64,000 nucleotides of DNA, taken from positions 1 through 64,000 of the forward strand of contig NZ_VTEH01000020.1 in NCBI RefSeq assembly GCF_008180615.1, read 5' to 3'. How positions within the stretch are numbered: the first letter of the stretch is position 1; each line of letters begins with the position of its first letter. This stretch comes from Rossellomorea vietnamensis (GTDB taxonomy: Bacteria; Bacillota; Bacilli; Bacillales; Bacillaceae_B). The notes under the pieces are model-generated. The model saw nothing but the letters and a program-made list of their open reading frames with translations, was not told where the DNA came from and did not search any database. Position numbers and translations under genes: made by a program. Positions 35,121-43,731 of the stretch are shown here, piece by piece.

Positions 35121-35966
35121 TTACATGCCCATTATCCACTCTCTCATTATACTTGCCACCTTCTCAGGCTCATCCCATTGAAGCATATGCCCTGATCCAT
35201 TGATCCTCGTTACAGAAATATCACAAATTTCCTTTCTCATTTGGGCTACGCCTCTCTGCCTGGCTGATTCCAATTCTTCTGGTTTTTCAGCAAGAAGAAG
35301 TAAAACTGGTAACTGGATATGTCGATAAGCAGAATAAAAAGGTTCCTTAAAAAAGGCTTTTATAATAGCTAATATGGTAAATTCAGAAGCAACTAAAGAA
35401 TATTTTCCATCATTCTTTATTATGGTCTTTAGGGATTCTTCTTTTAACTGGTTCCAGCTTGTTGTGTATAGCTGATACTCATTTATGACATCTTGCCATT
35501 GACTATATTCAGCTTTTTCAACGTACTCTTTCCATCCGTTATAACTGATATCGAACGTCATCTCCTCCTGAAAATGAGGATAAGTAATGGCACCGTCCAA
35601 TAAAATCAACCCCTTAATCTTCCAGCCGAATTTCCGGGTGTAATGGAGTGCCACATCTGCTCCCCATGAATGCCCTGCCAGATAAAAAGGCCGGCCGATA
35701 ACTTTTTCAAATACTTTGTCATACCATATTGCCATGCTGGAGAATAAGTAATCCTCTTCTTGGCCAAAAGGAGTACTCTTGCCGTGTCCAGGCTGATCAA
35801 TCAAAATAAGATGAAATTCCTCTTTCAGCAGTTGTACTAGTTCAAAGAAGCTGAAAAGTGAACTTCCCGCCAAGCCATGGAGTAATATTACCGCCGGTTG
35901 TGATTCATCGCCGTAGACATAATAGCTAACCGTCTTTCCCTCTATCATCATTACCTTATTTCTCAT
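35121..35966 (-). CDS. Alpha/beta-hydrolase
   Basis: A 281-residue alpha/beta-hydrolase fold enzyme. The oxyanion motif is HGLAGSS, the nucleophile Ser lies in AGHSWG, and the catalytic His in GSGHMLQWDEPE near the end. No signal peptide is seen. The substrate (ester, lactone or similar) cannot be told. The ATG at 35966 has AGGAG eight bases upstream; the ten-codon extension has none. Confidence 0.88.
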   Translation of the reverse strand: MRNKVMMIEGKTVSYYVYGDESQPAVILLHGLAGSSLFSFFELVQLLKEEFHLILIDQPGHGKSTPFGQEEDYLFSSMAIWYDKVFEKVIGRPFYLAGHSWGADVALHYTRKFGWKIKGLILLDGAITYPHFQEEMTFDISYNGWKEYVEKAEYSQWQDVINEYQLYTTSWNQLKEESLKTIIKNDGKYSLVASEFTILAIIKAFFKEPFYSAYRHIQLPVLLLLAEKPEELESARQRGVAQMRKEICDISVTRINGSGHMLQWDEPEKVASIMREWIMGM

Positions 35967-36179
35967 AATTTTCTCTCCTGTTTTACTTCTAATCATTTTA
36001 CGGCTAGTCCCGTTATTGTGCCTTTATAGTCATTACTGGCTGTTTAAAATGGGAGACACCCATAAATATTTCGCTAATCGCTTTGTCTTTTCCTCTAAAA
36101 AATTTACGGATAAACTCTCTGCATCTGAACAAAATAAAGAAGTCCCAATAGGACATATGAATTCAGGGAGGTCATCAAT

Positions 36180-36830
36180 TTGCAGATAAACAATCAAGCA
36201 CAGCAGCAGCCAATGTCTATGCCTATCCAGCCATCCCCTGCAGGACAGCCGCAAGCAAACCACGGCGGCCATGAAGTTTTCGATGCTCATGAAAATTTAT
36301 CGACAATGGTGGATGTACTGGATCAGTATTTGATGTTTCAGCAATATATCACTGACCCTGAACTCAATACAATTCTTACACAGCAGCGCAGTTTTATTGA
36401 ACAAACTTACAATTGCGCAGTTGAAGTCTTTTCAACAGGAAAGGACCCATCTCAGCCGACACAGCAATATAAAATGAACGAAAATAACACTGTCACTTAT
36501 GGACTTACTCCTTCGCAGCCAAGAAAACCAGCGGAAAGTCTTCCAGAAATCAATGATTTGAAGATATCCGGCCAGATGCTTGGTTTGACCAAGTCAACAG
36601 CCTCTCTTCTGACGATGACGGCTTTAGAAGTGACCAACCCTGTTCTTCGCAGAGTATATGCTGACAGCGTGCCTAACTTCATTGAGATGAGCTATGAGAT
36701 CTTTTTATACCAAAACAAGCATAAGTATTATCAGGTGCCGCGTCTTCAGCAGCAGGATATGCAGCAGATGCTTCAAGGATTTGCCCCTGCGACAGGAGCT
36801 CCTTTGACTCAAAATAATAAGCTTCAATAA
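36180..36830 (+). CDS. yhcQ: CotF-family spore coat protein YhcQ, TTG start
   Basis: A 216-residue protein with a Gln/Pro-rich N-terminus (1-35) and a helical coat domain of the CotF type (HEVFDAHENLSTMVDVLDQYLMF, then ITDPELNTIL). The length matches B. subtilis YhcQ, a coat or germination-related protein of spores. The start is TTG behind GGGAGG; it is expressed presumably in the mother cell late in sporulation (family knowledge). A strong terminator follows. Confidence 0.88.
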   Translation: MQINNQAQQQPMSMPIQPSPAGQPQANHGGHEVFDAHENLSTMVDVLDQYLMFQQYITDPELNTILTQQRSFIEQTYNCAVEVFSTGKDPSQPTQQYKMNENNTVTYGLTPSQPRKPAESLPEINDLKISGQMLGLTKSTASLLTMTALEVTNPVLRRVYADSVPNFIEMSYEIFLYQNKHKYYQVPRLQQQDMQQMLQGFAPATGAPLTQNNKLQ

Positions 36831-36833
36831 GCA

Positions 36834-36867
36834 AAGAGGGATTTCCTGATAATAGGAAATCCCTCTT
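36834..36867. terminator. Strong intrinsic terminator behind yhcQ
   Basis: A perfect 14-bp stem (36834-36847 and 36854-36867) AAGAGGGATTTCCT and its complement, with loop GATAAT, is followed by a T-rich tail. Confidence 0.9.
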
Positions 36868-36973
36868 TTCATAAAGCTGTATTCGAATAAACTGTTGCTT
36901 TCTAAAAAAACGAAGGTCTGATTCCTCCACGAGGTTTTTCATTCAAAGCGAGAGAACCGCAAAGGTTAAAACA

Positions 36974-37780
36974 TTAATCAATCAGATTGGCTGATTTTTT
37001 ATAACAGCTTTCCATAGCCGACAGGACAGAAGCACGGAATCCTGTTTTTTCAAGAGTGCTGACGGCTTCGATCGTTGCACCTCCGGGAGAACAAACGGCA
37101 TCTTTCAAAGCTCCTGGGTGGGTTTCAGTTTCGAGTACCATTTTCGCAGCACCGAGAACAGCCTGGGCAGCCATCTTATAGGCTTTTTCCCTTGAGATCC
37201 CCTGCTTGACCGCCCCATCAGCAAGAGCCTCGATGAACATGAACACGTAAGCCGGCGATGATCCGCTGACGGCAGGAACCGCATCCATTAAGTGCTCCTC
37301 CAGCACCTCTGCACGTCCGAAGCTTGAAAACAGCTCGACTACTTCTGCCAGTTCATCAGCTGTCACATTTTCATTTGGGCAAAGGGCGCTCATTCCTTCT
37401 CCTACCAAGGAAGGTGTATTTGGCATCGTCCGAACAATTTTCACTTCTTGGCCGAGCTGTTCTCCCAAGGAACGCAATGTGACACCAGCAGCAATCGTAA
37501 TGACAATAGCCTTCTCTTTTAGAGCGCCTCTCACTTCTTCAATCACTGCCTTATATTGATCGGGTTTAACCGCAAGAAAAAGGTAGTCAGAGGATTGAGC
37601 GACGGCCACATTATCCTTTGTCGTTTTTATATGGAACTCCTTATTGATTTCGCTGATCGTTTTTTCTGTCAAAGCGCTTGCTGTAACACTTTCCGCAGAT
37701 GCAATCCCTGAAGACAGCAGACCTCCTAAAATGGCCTTTGCCATATTCCCGCTACCTATGAAACCTATCTTTTTTTCCAT
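36974..37780 (-). CDS. proC: Pyrroline-5-carboxylate reductase
   Basis: A 268-residue NADPH-dependent enzyme for the last step of proline synthesis. The Rossmann loop is IGFIGSGNMAKAI, VRTMPNTP and the long C-terminal signature from PGALKDAVCSPGGATIEA are diagnostic. Bacillus species carry several paralogues (ProG, ProH, ProI); which one this is cannot be told. The ATG at 37780 follows AGGATGTGAATAGG. It starts 75 bases after the stop of the upstream kinase-like gene. Confidence 0.92.
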   Translation of the reverse strand: MEKKIGFIGSGNMAKAILGGLLSSGIASAESVTASALTEKTISEINKEFHIKTTKDNVAVAQSSDYLFLAVKPDQYKAVIEEVRGALKEKAIVITIAAGVTLRSLGEQLGQEVKIVRTMPNTPSLVGEGMSALCPNENVTADELAEVVELFSSFGRAEVLEEHLMDAVPAVSGSSPAYVFMFIEALADGAVKQGISREKAYKMAAQAVLGAAKMVLETETHPGALKDAVCSPGGATIEAVSTLEKTGFRASVLSAMESCYKKSANLID

Positions 37781-37855
37781 CCTATTCACATCCTGTATCG
37801 TATAATTGCTTACTGTTACAGTATTATAACGGAAGTGCGTTTTCAAGGAATTACG

Positions 37856-38872
37856 CTATTTCACTTTATGGAGGATGCTCTCGTAATCGAGTTCCACTAT
37901 CAATTCATTGTTCACCAGCCTTTTCTTTATGCCTGCAACAGCTCCTGCTTCTCTTTCTGATAAGCTGCTCATATCGAACTTTTTATGAAAAACAGTGTAA
38001 AGAACGATATCCCTGAGCCTCAAGAATAATGGTATCCGTTTAATCCATTCCTCATCAAGAGTATTTTCCTCGAAGTAGCCGGACAAAAAGCTTGTCAGAA
38101 ATTCCCCGCCGAAGCGTGAACGTTCATCCAGTTCTTTTCCTGACATCTTAGCCCATACCGCATAAAAAAGCGGGATGGCGATATCACTCGCAAACCAGTG
38201 GTAGGAGCAGTCATCAAAATCAAAGACGTGGATCTCCCCTTCATGAAAAAAGAAGTTTCCAGAATGTATATCAGAATGAATCAGTCCATATTCCTCCCTG
38301 CCTGTCGAGAGGGAATGAAGTTTTTCAATTAATTCTTCTCCTTCTTTAATAATTGCTGTATCCTCTTCGGACAGGTAAGTACTCATATTCTTTAAAAGGT
38401 CATCTTCGTACCAGTGTTCCCGTTGCGCTTTCCCTTCAAAGAATCCCTTTGCCGCCTTGTTCATCTTTCCAACCGTTTTCCCCCACTCTTTGAAAAGCGC
38501 AGCTGAAAATAAGTCAGATTGGACCCCGACCGGTTCCCCAGGGGCTTTATCAAATAAGCAGACAAAGAAGAACGTATCACCCGCTGGTATTTCTTCTACC
38601 AGGTTTCCGTTTATAGAATGACTGACCAATGATACATTCACACCTTGTGCGTTAAGGTAATTCACCCATTTCAATTCCGCCTCCACTTCAGCCCTGCCTC
38701 TGTGGGAACTGTGTGTCAGCCTAAGGATATAGGGAATCCCCTCTCTATGTACTTCGTATACGTAATTCTCGAAATCTCCAAGCTTTTTTGCTTTTGTAAT
38801 CTCTGCACCGTAAAAACCGGCTGCTTTCTTTAGAATTCCTTCATCAAAAAGGTCTTCAACCCAGTTTTCCAT
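37856..38872 (-). CDS. APH-like phosphotransferase
   Basis: A 338-residue protein with an aminoglycoside/homoserine-kinase-like fold. The catalytic loop is HSDIHSGNFF (199-208, Asp201, Asn206) and the metal site VFDFDD (Asp218, Asp220). An N-terminal ATP-binding lobe has YEVHREGIPYILRLT. The substrate is unknown; such chromosomal proteins in Bacillaceae are usually small-molecule kinases, not resistance genes. GGGGG lies seven bases before the ATG. It probably shares a transcript with proC. Confidence 0.82.
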   Translation of the reverse strand: MENWVEDLFDEGILKKAAGFYGAEITKAKKLGDFENYVYEVHREGIPYILRLTHSSHRGRAEVEAELKWVNYLNAQGVNVSLVSHSINGNLVEEIPAGDTFFFVCLFDKAPGEPVGVQSDLFSAALFKEWGKTVGKMNKAAKGFFEGKAQREHWYEDDLLKNMSTYLSEEDTAIIKEGEELIEKLHSLSTGREEYGLIHSDIHSGNFFFHEGEIHVFDFDDCSYHWFASDIAIPLFYAVWAKMSGKELDERSRFGGEFLTSFLSGYFEENTLDEEWIKRIPLFLRLRDIVLYTVFHKKFDMSSLSEREAGAVAGIKKRLVNNELIVELDYESILHKVK

Positions 38873-38940
38873 TTGTATACCCCCATTTCTAATATGTCTA
38901 TACTATTCGGCACCCGGGGGCGGAATCCTCTGCAAGGCTT

Positions 38941-39030
38941 TAAAGTGCTAAGAGGGACTGTCCCCTTCTACGCTTTAAAGCGATAAGAGGGACTGTCCCT
39001 TTCAGCAGATTACAGCGTTAAAGCAGCTGA
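38941..39030. repeat. Two copies of a short palindromic repeat
   Basis: AAGAGGGACTGTCCC occurs from 38950 and 38985, 35 bases apart, each flanked by TAAAGYG-like and TTTCAG-like words. The core AGGGACTGTCCCT is an imperfect palindrome. A third copy in the other orientation lies at about 19829-19856. Confidence 0.8.
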
Positions 39031-39070
39031 TCGCCTTGTTCAGCACCGGCAGGCAGCTTAACAGAGAAAA

Positions 39071-39088
39071 AGACAGGTTTCCCTGTCT
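39071..39088 (-). terminator. Intrinsic terminator of yhbH
   Basis: AGACAGG / CCTGTCT with a four-base loop, followed on the minus strand by TTTTTC, lies just past the stop. Confidence 0.8.
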
Positions 39089-39090
39089 TT

Positions 39091-40257
39091 TCATGCGTAC
39101 ATTTTGTTTTCTTCCTGTTTAAAAAAGCTTTTCATAGCATGGAAGACGTCTGCCTTTTGTTTCAGTATAAAGTATCGGAATTGTTCATCCTTGATGTTCT
39201 TATATGCACTCATCAAGGTGGAATGTCGGTTGTACTGGTTGACCTCTCCGTAGCCGAACATATTCGAAACCTTCATCAGCTCTTCGACAAGCTTTACGCA
39301 CCTGACATTATCGGATGTAAGATTATCGCCATCCGAGAAGTGGAACGGGTAGATGTTGTAACGAGAAGGCTGGTATTTCGTGTCAATAAGCTCCAATGCT
39401 TTTCGGTATGCAGATGAACAAATCGTTCCCCCGCTTTCTCCCCTTGAAAAGAAATGCTCTTCTGTTACCACTTTTGCTTCCGTATGATGGGCAATGAACT
39501 CGATCTCCACTGTCTCATACTTCGTGCGGAGGAAGCGGGTCATCCAGAAGAAGAAGCTCCTGGCCATATACTTTTCCCATACTCCCATTGATCCGCTCGT
39601 GTCCATCATGGCCAGCACGACGGCTTTTGACTCCGGCTTCAGCACTTCGTTCCATGTCCTGAATTGCAGATCTTCCTGATAAATCGGGTGAAAGCTTGGT
39701 TTTCCGCTTATAGCGTTTCTTTTGAATGCTGTCATCATCGTTTTCTTTTTATCAATATTGCCCATCAATCCAGTTTTACGGATATCATTGAATTCTATAT
39801 TCTCCACCGTTTGGACGTCTTGTTCTTTTTTCTTCAAGTTGGGCAGTTCCAATTGGCTGAACAACGCCTCTTCGATTTCCATCATTGATACTTCCGCTTC
39901 ATAGTAATCTTCTCCAGCCTGATCCCCTGCACCTTGGCCTTTACCAGGACCTTTTTGCTGTGAGCCGTCTCTAGCTACCACATCTCCAACCTGACTGTCT
40001 CCCTGTCCCTGGCCGACATGTTTATTCTTATCATGATTATAACGGATTTTGTACTCATCAAGTGAGCGGATCGGAATCTTTACTACGTCTTGGCCATTTG
40101 ACATGATGATATTTTCTTCAGAGATTAAATCGGGGAGATTATTTCTTATCGCATCTTGAACTTTTTCCTGGTGTCTTTGTTGATCATCATAGCCTTTGCG
40201 GTGGAGGGACCAGTCTTCCTTCGAAATCACAAACTGATGTTTATCCATTTGACTCAT
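39091..40257 (-). CDS. yhbH: YhbH/DUF444 sporulation protein
   Basis: A 388-residue protein of the YhbH (YeaH) family with a C-terminal von Willebrand factor A-like domain: DTSGSMG is the MIDAS motif, and SGGTICSSAYRKALELI and FHFSDGDN follow. A Gly/Gln-rich linker lies near 80-115. It is needed for efficient sporulation in B. subtilis, normally next to prkA. Here prkA lies upstream in the same direction, but a 0.9-kb repeat array separates them. The ATG at 40257 has AAGGAGGGG six bases upstream. Confidence 0.93.
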   Translation of the reverse strand: MSQMDKHQFVISKEDWSLHRKGYDDQQRHQEKVQDAIRNNLPDLISEENIIMSNGQDVVKIPIRSLDEYKIRYNHDKNKHVGQGQGDSQVGDVVARDGSQQKGPGKGQGAGDQAGEDYYEAEVSMMEIEEALFSQLELPNLKKKEQDVQTVENIEFNDIRKTGLMGNIDKKKTMMTAFKRNAISGKPSFHPIYQEDLQFRTWNEVLKPESKAVVLAMMDTSGSMGVWEKYMARSFFFWMTRFLRTKYETVEIEFIAHHTEAKVVTEEHFFSRGESGGTICSSAYRKALELIDTKYQPSRYNIYPFHFSDGDNLTSDNVRCVKLVEELMKVSNMFGYGEVNQYNRHSTLMSAYKNIKDEQFRYFILKQKADVFHAMKSFFKQEENKMYA

Positions 40258-40524
40258 TCTATTCCCCTCCTTATAAGATTTTTTCACAAAGATACAAAAA
40301 GTTGCATATACTGTCTTGAGTGCCAAAATTAGAAAAGCAACAGAGTTAAAAACTATTGCTGATTACTCTATACTATGCAGAACCGCCGATTAATTTACAA
40401 ATAATTTCGACAATTGTACATTCACCTATAAAATGGACAAGCCTGCTTTTTCCGGGTAATCAGCTGTGTATAAATAAGTATTAAAGGGATTGGCTGCTTA
40501 TGAGTAAAAACTTCAGAAAGTAAA

Positions 40525-41390
40525 AAATGGGCGCTGGGTCATCTGAACAATAAAGTATTCAGGGACCTTGGGCAGTTAGAACTCCTCTTGGTGACCTTCT
40601 TCACTCACACCCTCTGGCTTTGGGCACCTAGAACCCTTCTTGGTTACCTTCTTCATCAATACCTTGGCACTTTGGGCAGCTAGAACTCCTCTTGGTTACC
40701 TTTTTCATCAATACCCTGGCACTTTGGGCACCTAGAACCCTTCTTGGTTACCTTTTTCATCAATACTCTGGCACTTTGGGCAGCTAGACCCCTTCTTGGT
40801 TACCTTTTTCTCTCACACCCTCTGGCTTTGGGAAGCTAGAACTCTTCTTGGTTACCTTTTTCATCAATACCCTGGCACTTTGGGCAGCTAGAACTCTTCT
40901 TGGTTACCTCTTTCATCAATACCCTGGCACTTTGGGCACCTAGAACCCTTCTTGGTTACCTCTTTCATCAATACCTTGGCACTTTGGGCAGCTAGAACCC
41001 TTCTTGGTTACCTTTTTCATCAAAACTCTGACGCTTTGGGCAGCTAGGACCCTTCTTGGTTACCTTTTTCACTAAAACCATGGCACTTTGGGCACCTAGA
41101 ACTCTTCTTGGTTACCTTTTTCATCAATACTCTGGCACTTTGGGCACCTAGAACCCTTCTTGGTTACCTTTTTCATCAATACCCTGGCACTTTGGGCAGC
41201 TAGAACCCTTCTTGGTTACCTCTTTCATCAAAACTCTGACACTTTGGGCAGCTAGAACCCTTCTTGATTACCTTTTTCACTCACACCCTCTGGCTTTGGG
41301 CAGCTAGCCCACTTCTTGATGACCTTTTTCTCCAAACCCCTCTCGCTATGGGCAGCTAGAACCCTCATGATGATCCTCTTTATTAAACTC
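40525..41390. repeat. Tandem array 5: sixteen units of exactly 52 bp
   Basis: The GGG of TTTGGGCA-CTAGA occurs at 40570, 40622, 40674, 40726, 40778, 40830, 40882, 40934, 40986, 41038, 41090, 41142, 41194, 41246, 41298 and 41350, every interval being 52. Units read GGGCAGCTAGAACCC, CTTCTTGGTTACC, TTTTTCATCAATACCCTGG and CAC, with ACTCACACCCTCTGG as a variant end. It lies between prkA and yhbH. The 13-mer AAATGGGCGCTGG at 40525 also opens array 2. Confidence 0.97.
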
Positions 41391-41471
41391 CTCTCTCAAA
41401 TTTCCCCACATCACAGCCTCCATAATAAACAGAAAGCCGGCAGCCCCAAATAAAGGCTGCCAGCTCTGAAT

Positions 41472-43367
41472 TTAACGGTTCAATAAGCTTCCAACATATT
41501 TCAATAGATCATTGGCTGATGTGGAATTATAGCCATGCTCATCTATCAACCGTGCAACGACTTCATTAACCTTCTTAAGCTGCTGCTCATCCGGTGTTTT
41601 GGAAGATGTCGTGATTTTTACGACGTCTTTCAGGTCGGCAAACAGCTTCTTTTGGATTGCTTCCCTCAAGCGGTCATGAGAGTTATAGTCAAACCTTTTA
41701 CCTTTACGGGCATATGCGGAGATACGAATGAGAATTTCTTCACGGAATGCTTTCTTCGCATTTTCAGAAATGCCGATTTGCTCTTCAATGGAGCGCATCA
41801 ACTTTTCATCCGGATTGATTTCCTCTCCAGTCAATGGATCGCGCAGCTTCGCTTTATTACAGTAGGCTTCTACATTATCAAGATAATTGTCCATAAGTGT
41901 TTTCGCGGATTCCTCATAAGAGTAAACGAATGCCTTTTGGACTTCTTTCTTGGCAATATCGTCATATTCTTTTCGGGCAACAGAAATGAAGTTAAGATAC
42001 TTCTCTCTCAATTCCTGTGTAATGGAAGGATGCTGATCCAGTCCTTCTTTCAGGGATCGAAGAACATCCAGTGCGTTAATGGACGACATATCTTTCCTGA
42101 TGATGGTGGACGAAATCCTATTGATGACATAGCGGGGATCGATTCCGCTCATTCCTTCATCCTGATACTCTTTTTTCATTTCTTCCAGATCTGCAGAATT
42201 GAAGCCTTCCACATTTTCTCCATCATATAATCTCATCTTTTTAATCAGATCGATGTCCCCGCGCTTCGGTTCTTTCAATCTTGTTAGAATCGTAAACATC
42301 GCAGCTACCCTAAGTGTATGCGGGGCAATGTGGAAATCCGCCACATCGCTTTCCCGGATCATTTTGTCATAGATTCTTTCTTCCTGGGTGACTTTCAAAT
42401 TGTATGGAACCGGCATGACGATAATCCTGGAGTGCAGGGCCTCATTCTTTTTGTTGGAAATGAATGATCTGTACTCGGTCTCATTCGTATGAGCCACTAC
42501 CAACTCATCTGCAGAAATGAGCGCAAACCTTCCTGCTTTAAAATTGCCTTCCTGTGTCAATGACAGCAAGTGCCACAGAAACTTCTCATCACACTTCAGC
42601 ATCTCCTGGAATTCCATTAGTCCGCGGTTTGCTTTATTCAGCTCGCCATCGAATCGATAGGCACGCGGATCGGATTCCGATCCATATTCGGCAATGGTGG
42701 AAAAATCGATGCTGCCTGTCAGGTCGGCAATGTCCTGTGACTTAGGATCTGACGGGCTGAACGTACCGACACCGACCCTCTTGTCCTCAGAGAAGAAGAT
42801 TCTTTCCACGAGAACATCTTCCATTCTTCCACTGTATTCTTTTTCAACTCTCATCGTATTTAACGGTGATAGATTGCCTTCGATTCTAATGCCATATTCT
42901 TCATAAAAGTCAGCCCGTAAATGCTGCGGGATCAAATGCAGCGGATCTTCATGCATCGGGCAGCCTTTAATCGCGTAAACTGCACCGTTGTCTGTCCGCG
43001 AATACGCCTCGATTCCCCTTTTCAGCATTGACACTAATGTTGATTTCCCCCCGCTGACCGGCCCCATCAGCAGAAGAATTCTCTTCCGGACATCCAGGCG
43101 TTTCGCAGCTGGATGGAAATACTCTTCCACCAGACGCTCTAAAGCCTCTTCCAGTCCAAACAGCTGACCACTGAAAAATTTATATTTCCTAACACCATTA
43201 ACTTCTTCTACCCCTGCATCTTTAATCATATTGAACACACGTGAATGTGCTGACTGAGCTACAATTGGTCTTTCCTTGATAATGTTCAGGTAATCAGCAA
43301 ATGTGCCTTCCCATTTTAACTTTTCTTCTTCTACACGATAGCCTTCAATCTTTTTTAAAATATCCAT
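41472..43367 (-). CDS. prkA: PrkA serine protein kinase / AAA+ protein
   Basis: A 631-residue protein, the same length as B. subtilis PrkA, active in the mother cell during sporulation. The N-terminal AAA domain has Walker A GPVSGGKSTLV and later FQEMLKCDEKFLW and SADELVVAHTNETEY; the C-terminal region (about 390-631) is the PrkA kinase-like domain with MRLYDGENVEGF. Recent views differ on whether it is chiefly a kinase or an AAA+ protease-like factor. It is downstream of a SigA-like promoter and partner to yhbH. Confidence 0.95.
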   Translation of the reverse strand: MDILKKIEGYRVEEEKLKWEGTFADYLNIIKERPIVAQSAHSRVFNMIKDAGVEEVNGVRKYKFFSGQLFGLEEALERLVEEYFHPAAKRLDVRKRILLLMGPVSGGKSTLVSMLKRGIEAYSRTDNGAVYAIKGCPMHEDPLHLIPQHLRADFYEEYGIRIEGNLSPLNTMRVEKEYSGRMEDVLVERIFFSEDKRVGVGTFSPSDPKSQDIADLTGSIDFSTIAEYGSESDPRAYRFDGELNKANRGLMEFQEMLKCDEKFLWHLLSLTQEGNFKAGRFALISADELVVAHTNETEYRSFISNKKNEALHSRIIVMPVPYNLKVTQEERIYDKMIRESDVADFHIAPHTLRVAAMFTILTRLKEPKRGDIDLIKKMRLYDGENVEGFNSADLEEMKKEYQDEGMSGIDPRYVINRISSTIIRKDMSSINALDVLRSLKEGLDQHPSITQELREKYLNFISVARKEYDDIAKKEVQKAFVYSYEESAKTLMDNYLDNVEAYCNKAKLRDPLTGEEINPDEKLMRSIEEQIGISENAKKAFREEILIRISAYARKGKRFDYNSHDRLREAIQKKLFADLKDVVKITTSSKTPDEQQLKKVNEVVARLIDEHGYNSTSANDLLKYVGSLLNR

Positions 43368-43401
43368 AAAGGACCTCCCCTGTCACTTGTTGAGAGCGAT
43401 T

Positions 43402-43429
43402 ATTATACTCTATGCCCGCCAAGAGACAA
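43402..43429 (-). promoter_or_regulatory. Candidate SigA promoter of prkA
   Basis: On the minus strand TTGTCT (43429-43424), 16 bases and TATAAT (43407-43402) lie about 35 bases upstream of the prkA start. A sporulation-sigma-factor promoter would be expected too; CATAGAGT just upstream of the -10 faintly resembles a SigE -10. Confidence 0.5.
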
Positions 43430-43582
43430 TCATGCTAATTATAGAAAAATGGGACTCGTGTTTGAAATGTTGTCATAATATAGAAGAAAAATATCAGGCT
43501 TAACATTCACATCAGCAGGGAAATAGGCTATACTAAGAGAAGGATTGACTTCGAAACAATTATTGAGGAGGATTACATAGAT

Positions 43583-43678
43583 ATGGGTACAATTATAATC
43601 TTAGGCGTTACTGCCGCATTCCTTTCAGCGATCTTTACAGCCGGCTACAATAACAAGCCTGGCACAAACAAAGACTGA
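43583..43678 (+). CDS. 31-residue hydrophobic peptide with own terminator
   Basis: An ATG at 43583, with GAGGAGG upstream, opens 31 codons: MGTIIILGVTAAFLSAIFTAG, then a polar tail YNNKPGTNKD. A TATACT at 43530 could be its -10. A strong terminator follows four bases after the stop. The compact promoter-RBS-ORF-terminator layout argues that it is real. It is probably a single-pass membrane peptide; the function is unknown. Confidence 0.6.
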   Translation: MGTIIILGVTAAFLSAIFTAGYNNKPGTNKD

Positions 43679-43681
43679 TTA

Positions 43682-43713
43682 AAAACCCCCTGCCGTCACT
43701 CGGCAAGGGGTTT
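43682..43713. terminator. Bidirectional terminator between the small peptide gene and nfrA1
   Basis: A stem AAACCCC-TGCCG / CGGCA-GGGGTTT is followed by TTT and preceded by AAA, serving both converging genes. Confidence 0.85.
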
Positions 43714-43731
43714 TTTCAGATTACAAGATAC

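Noticed and set aside
41535..42230. Plus-strand frame of 231 codons opposite prkA
   Set aside because: It lies wholly inside the well-supported prkA gene and has shadow-like composition.
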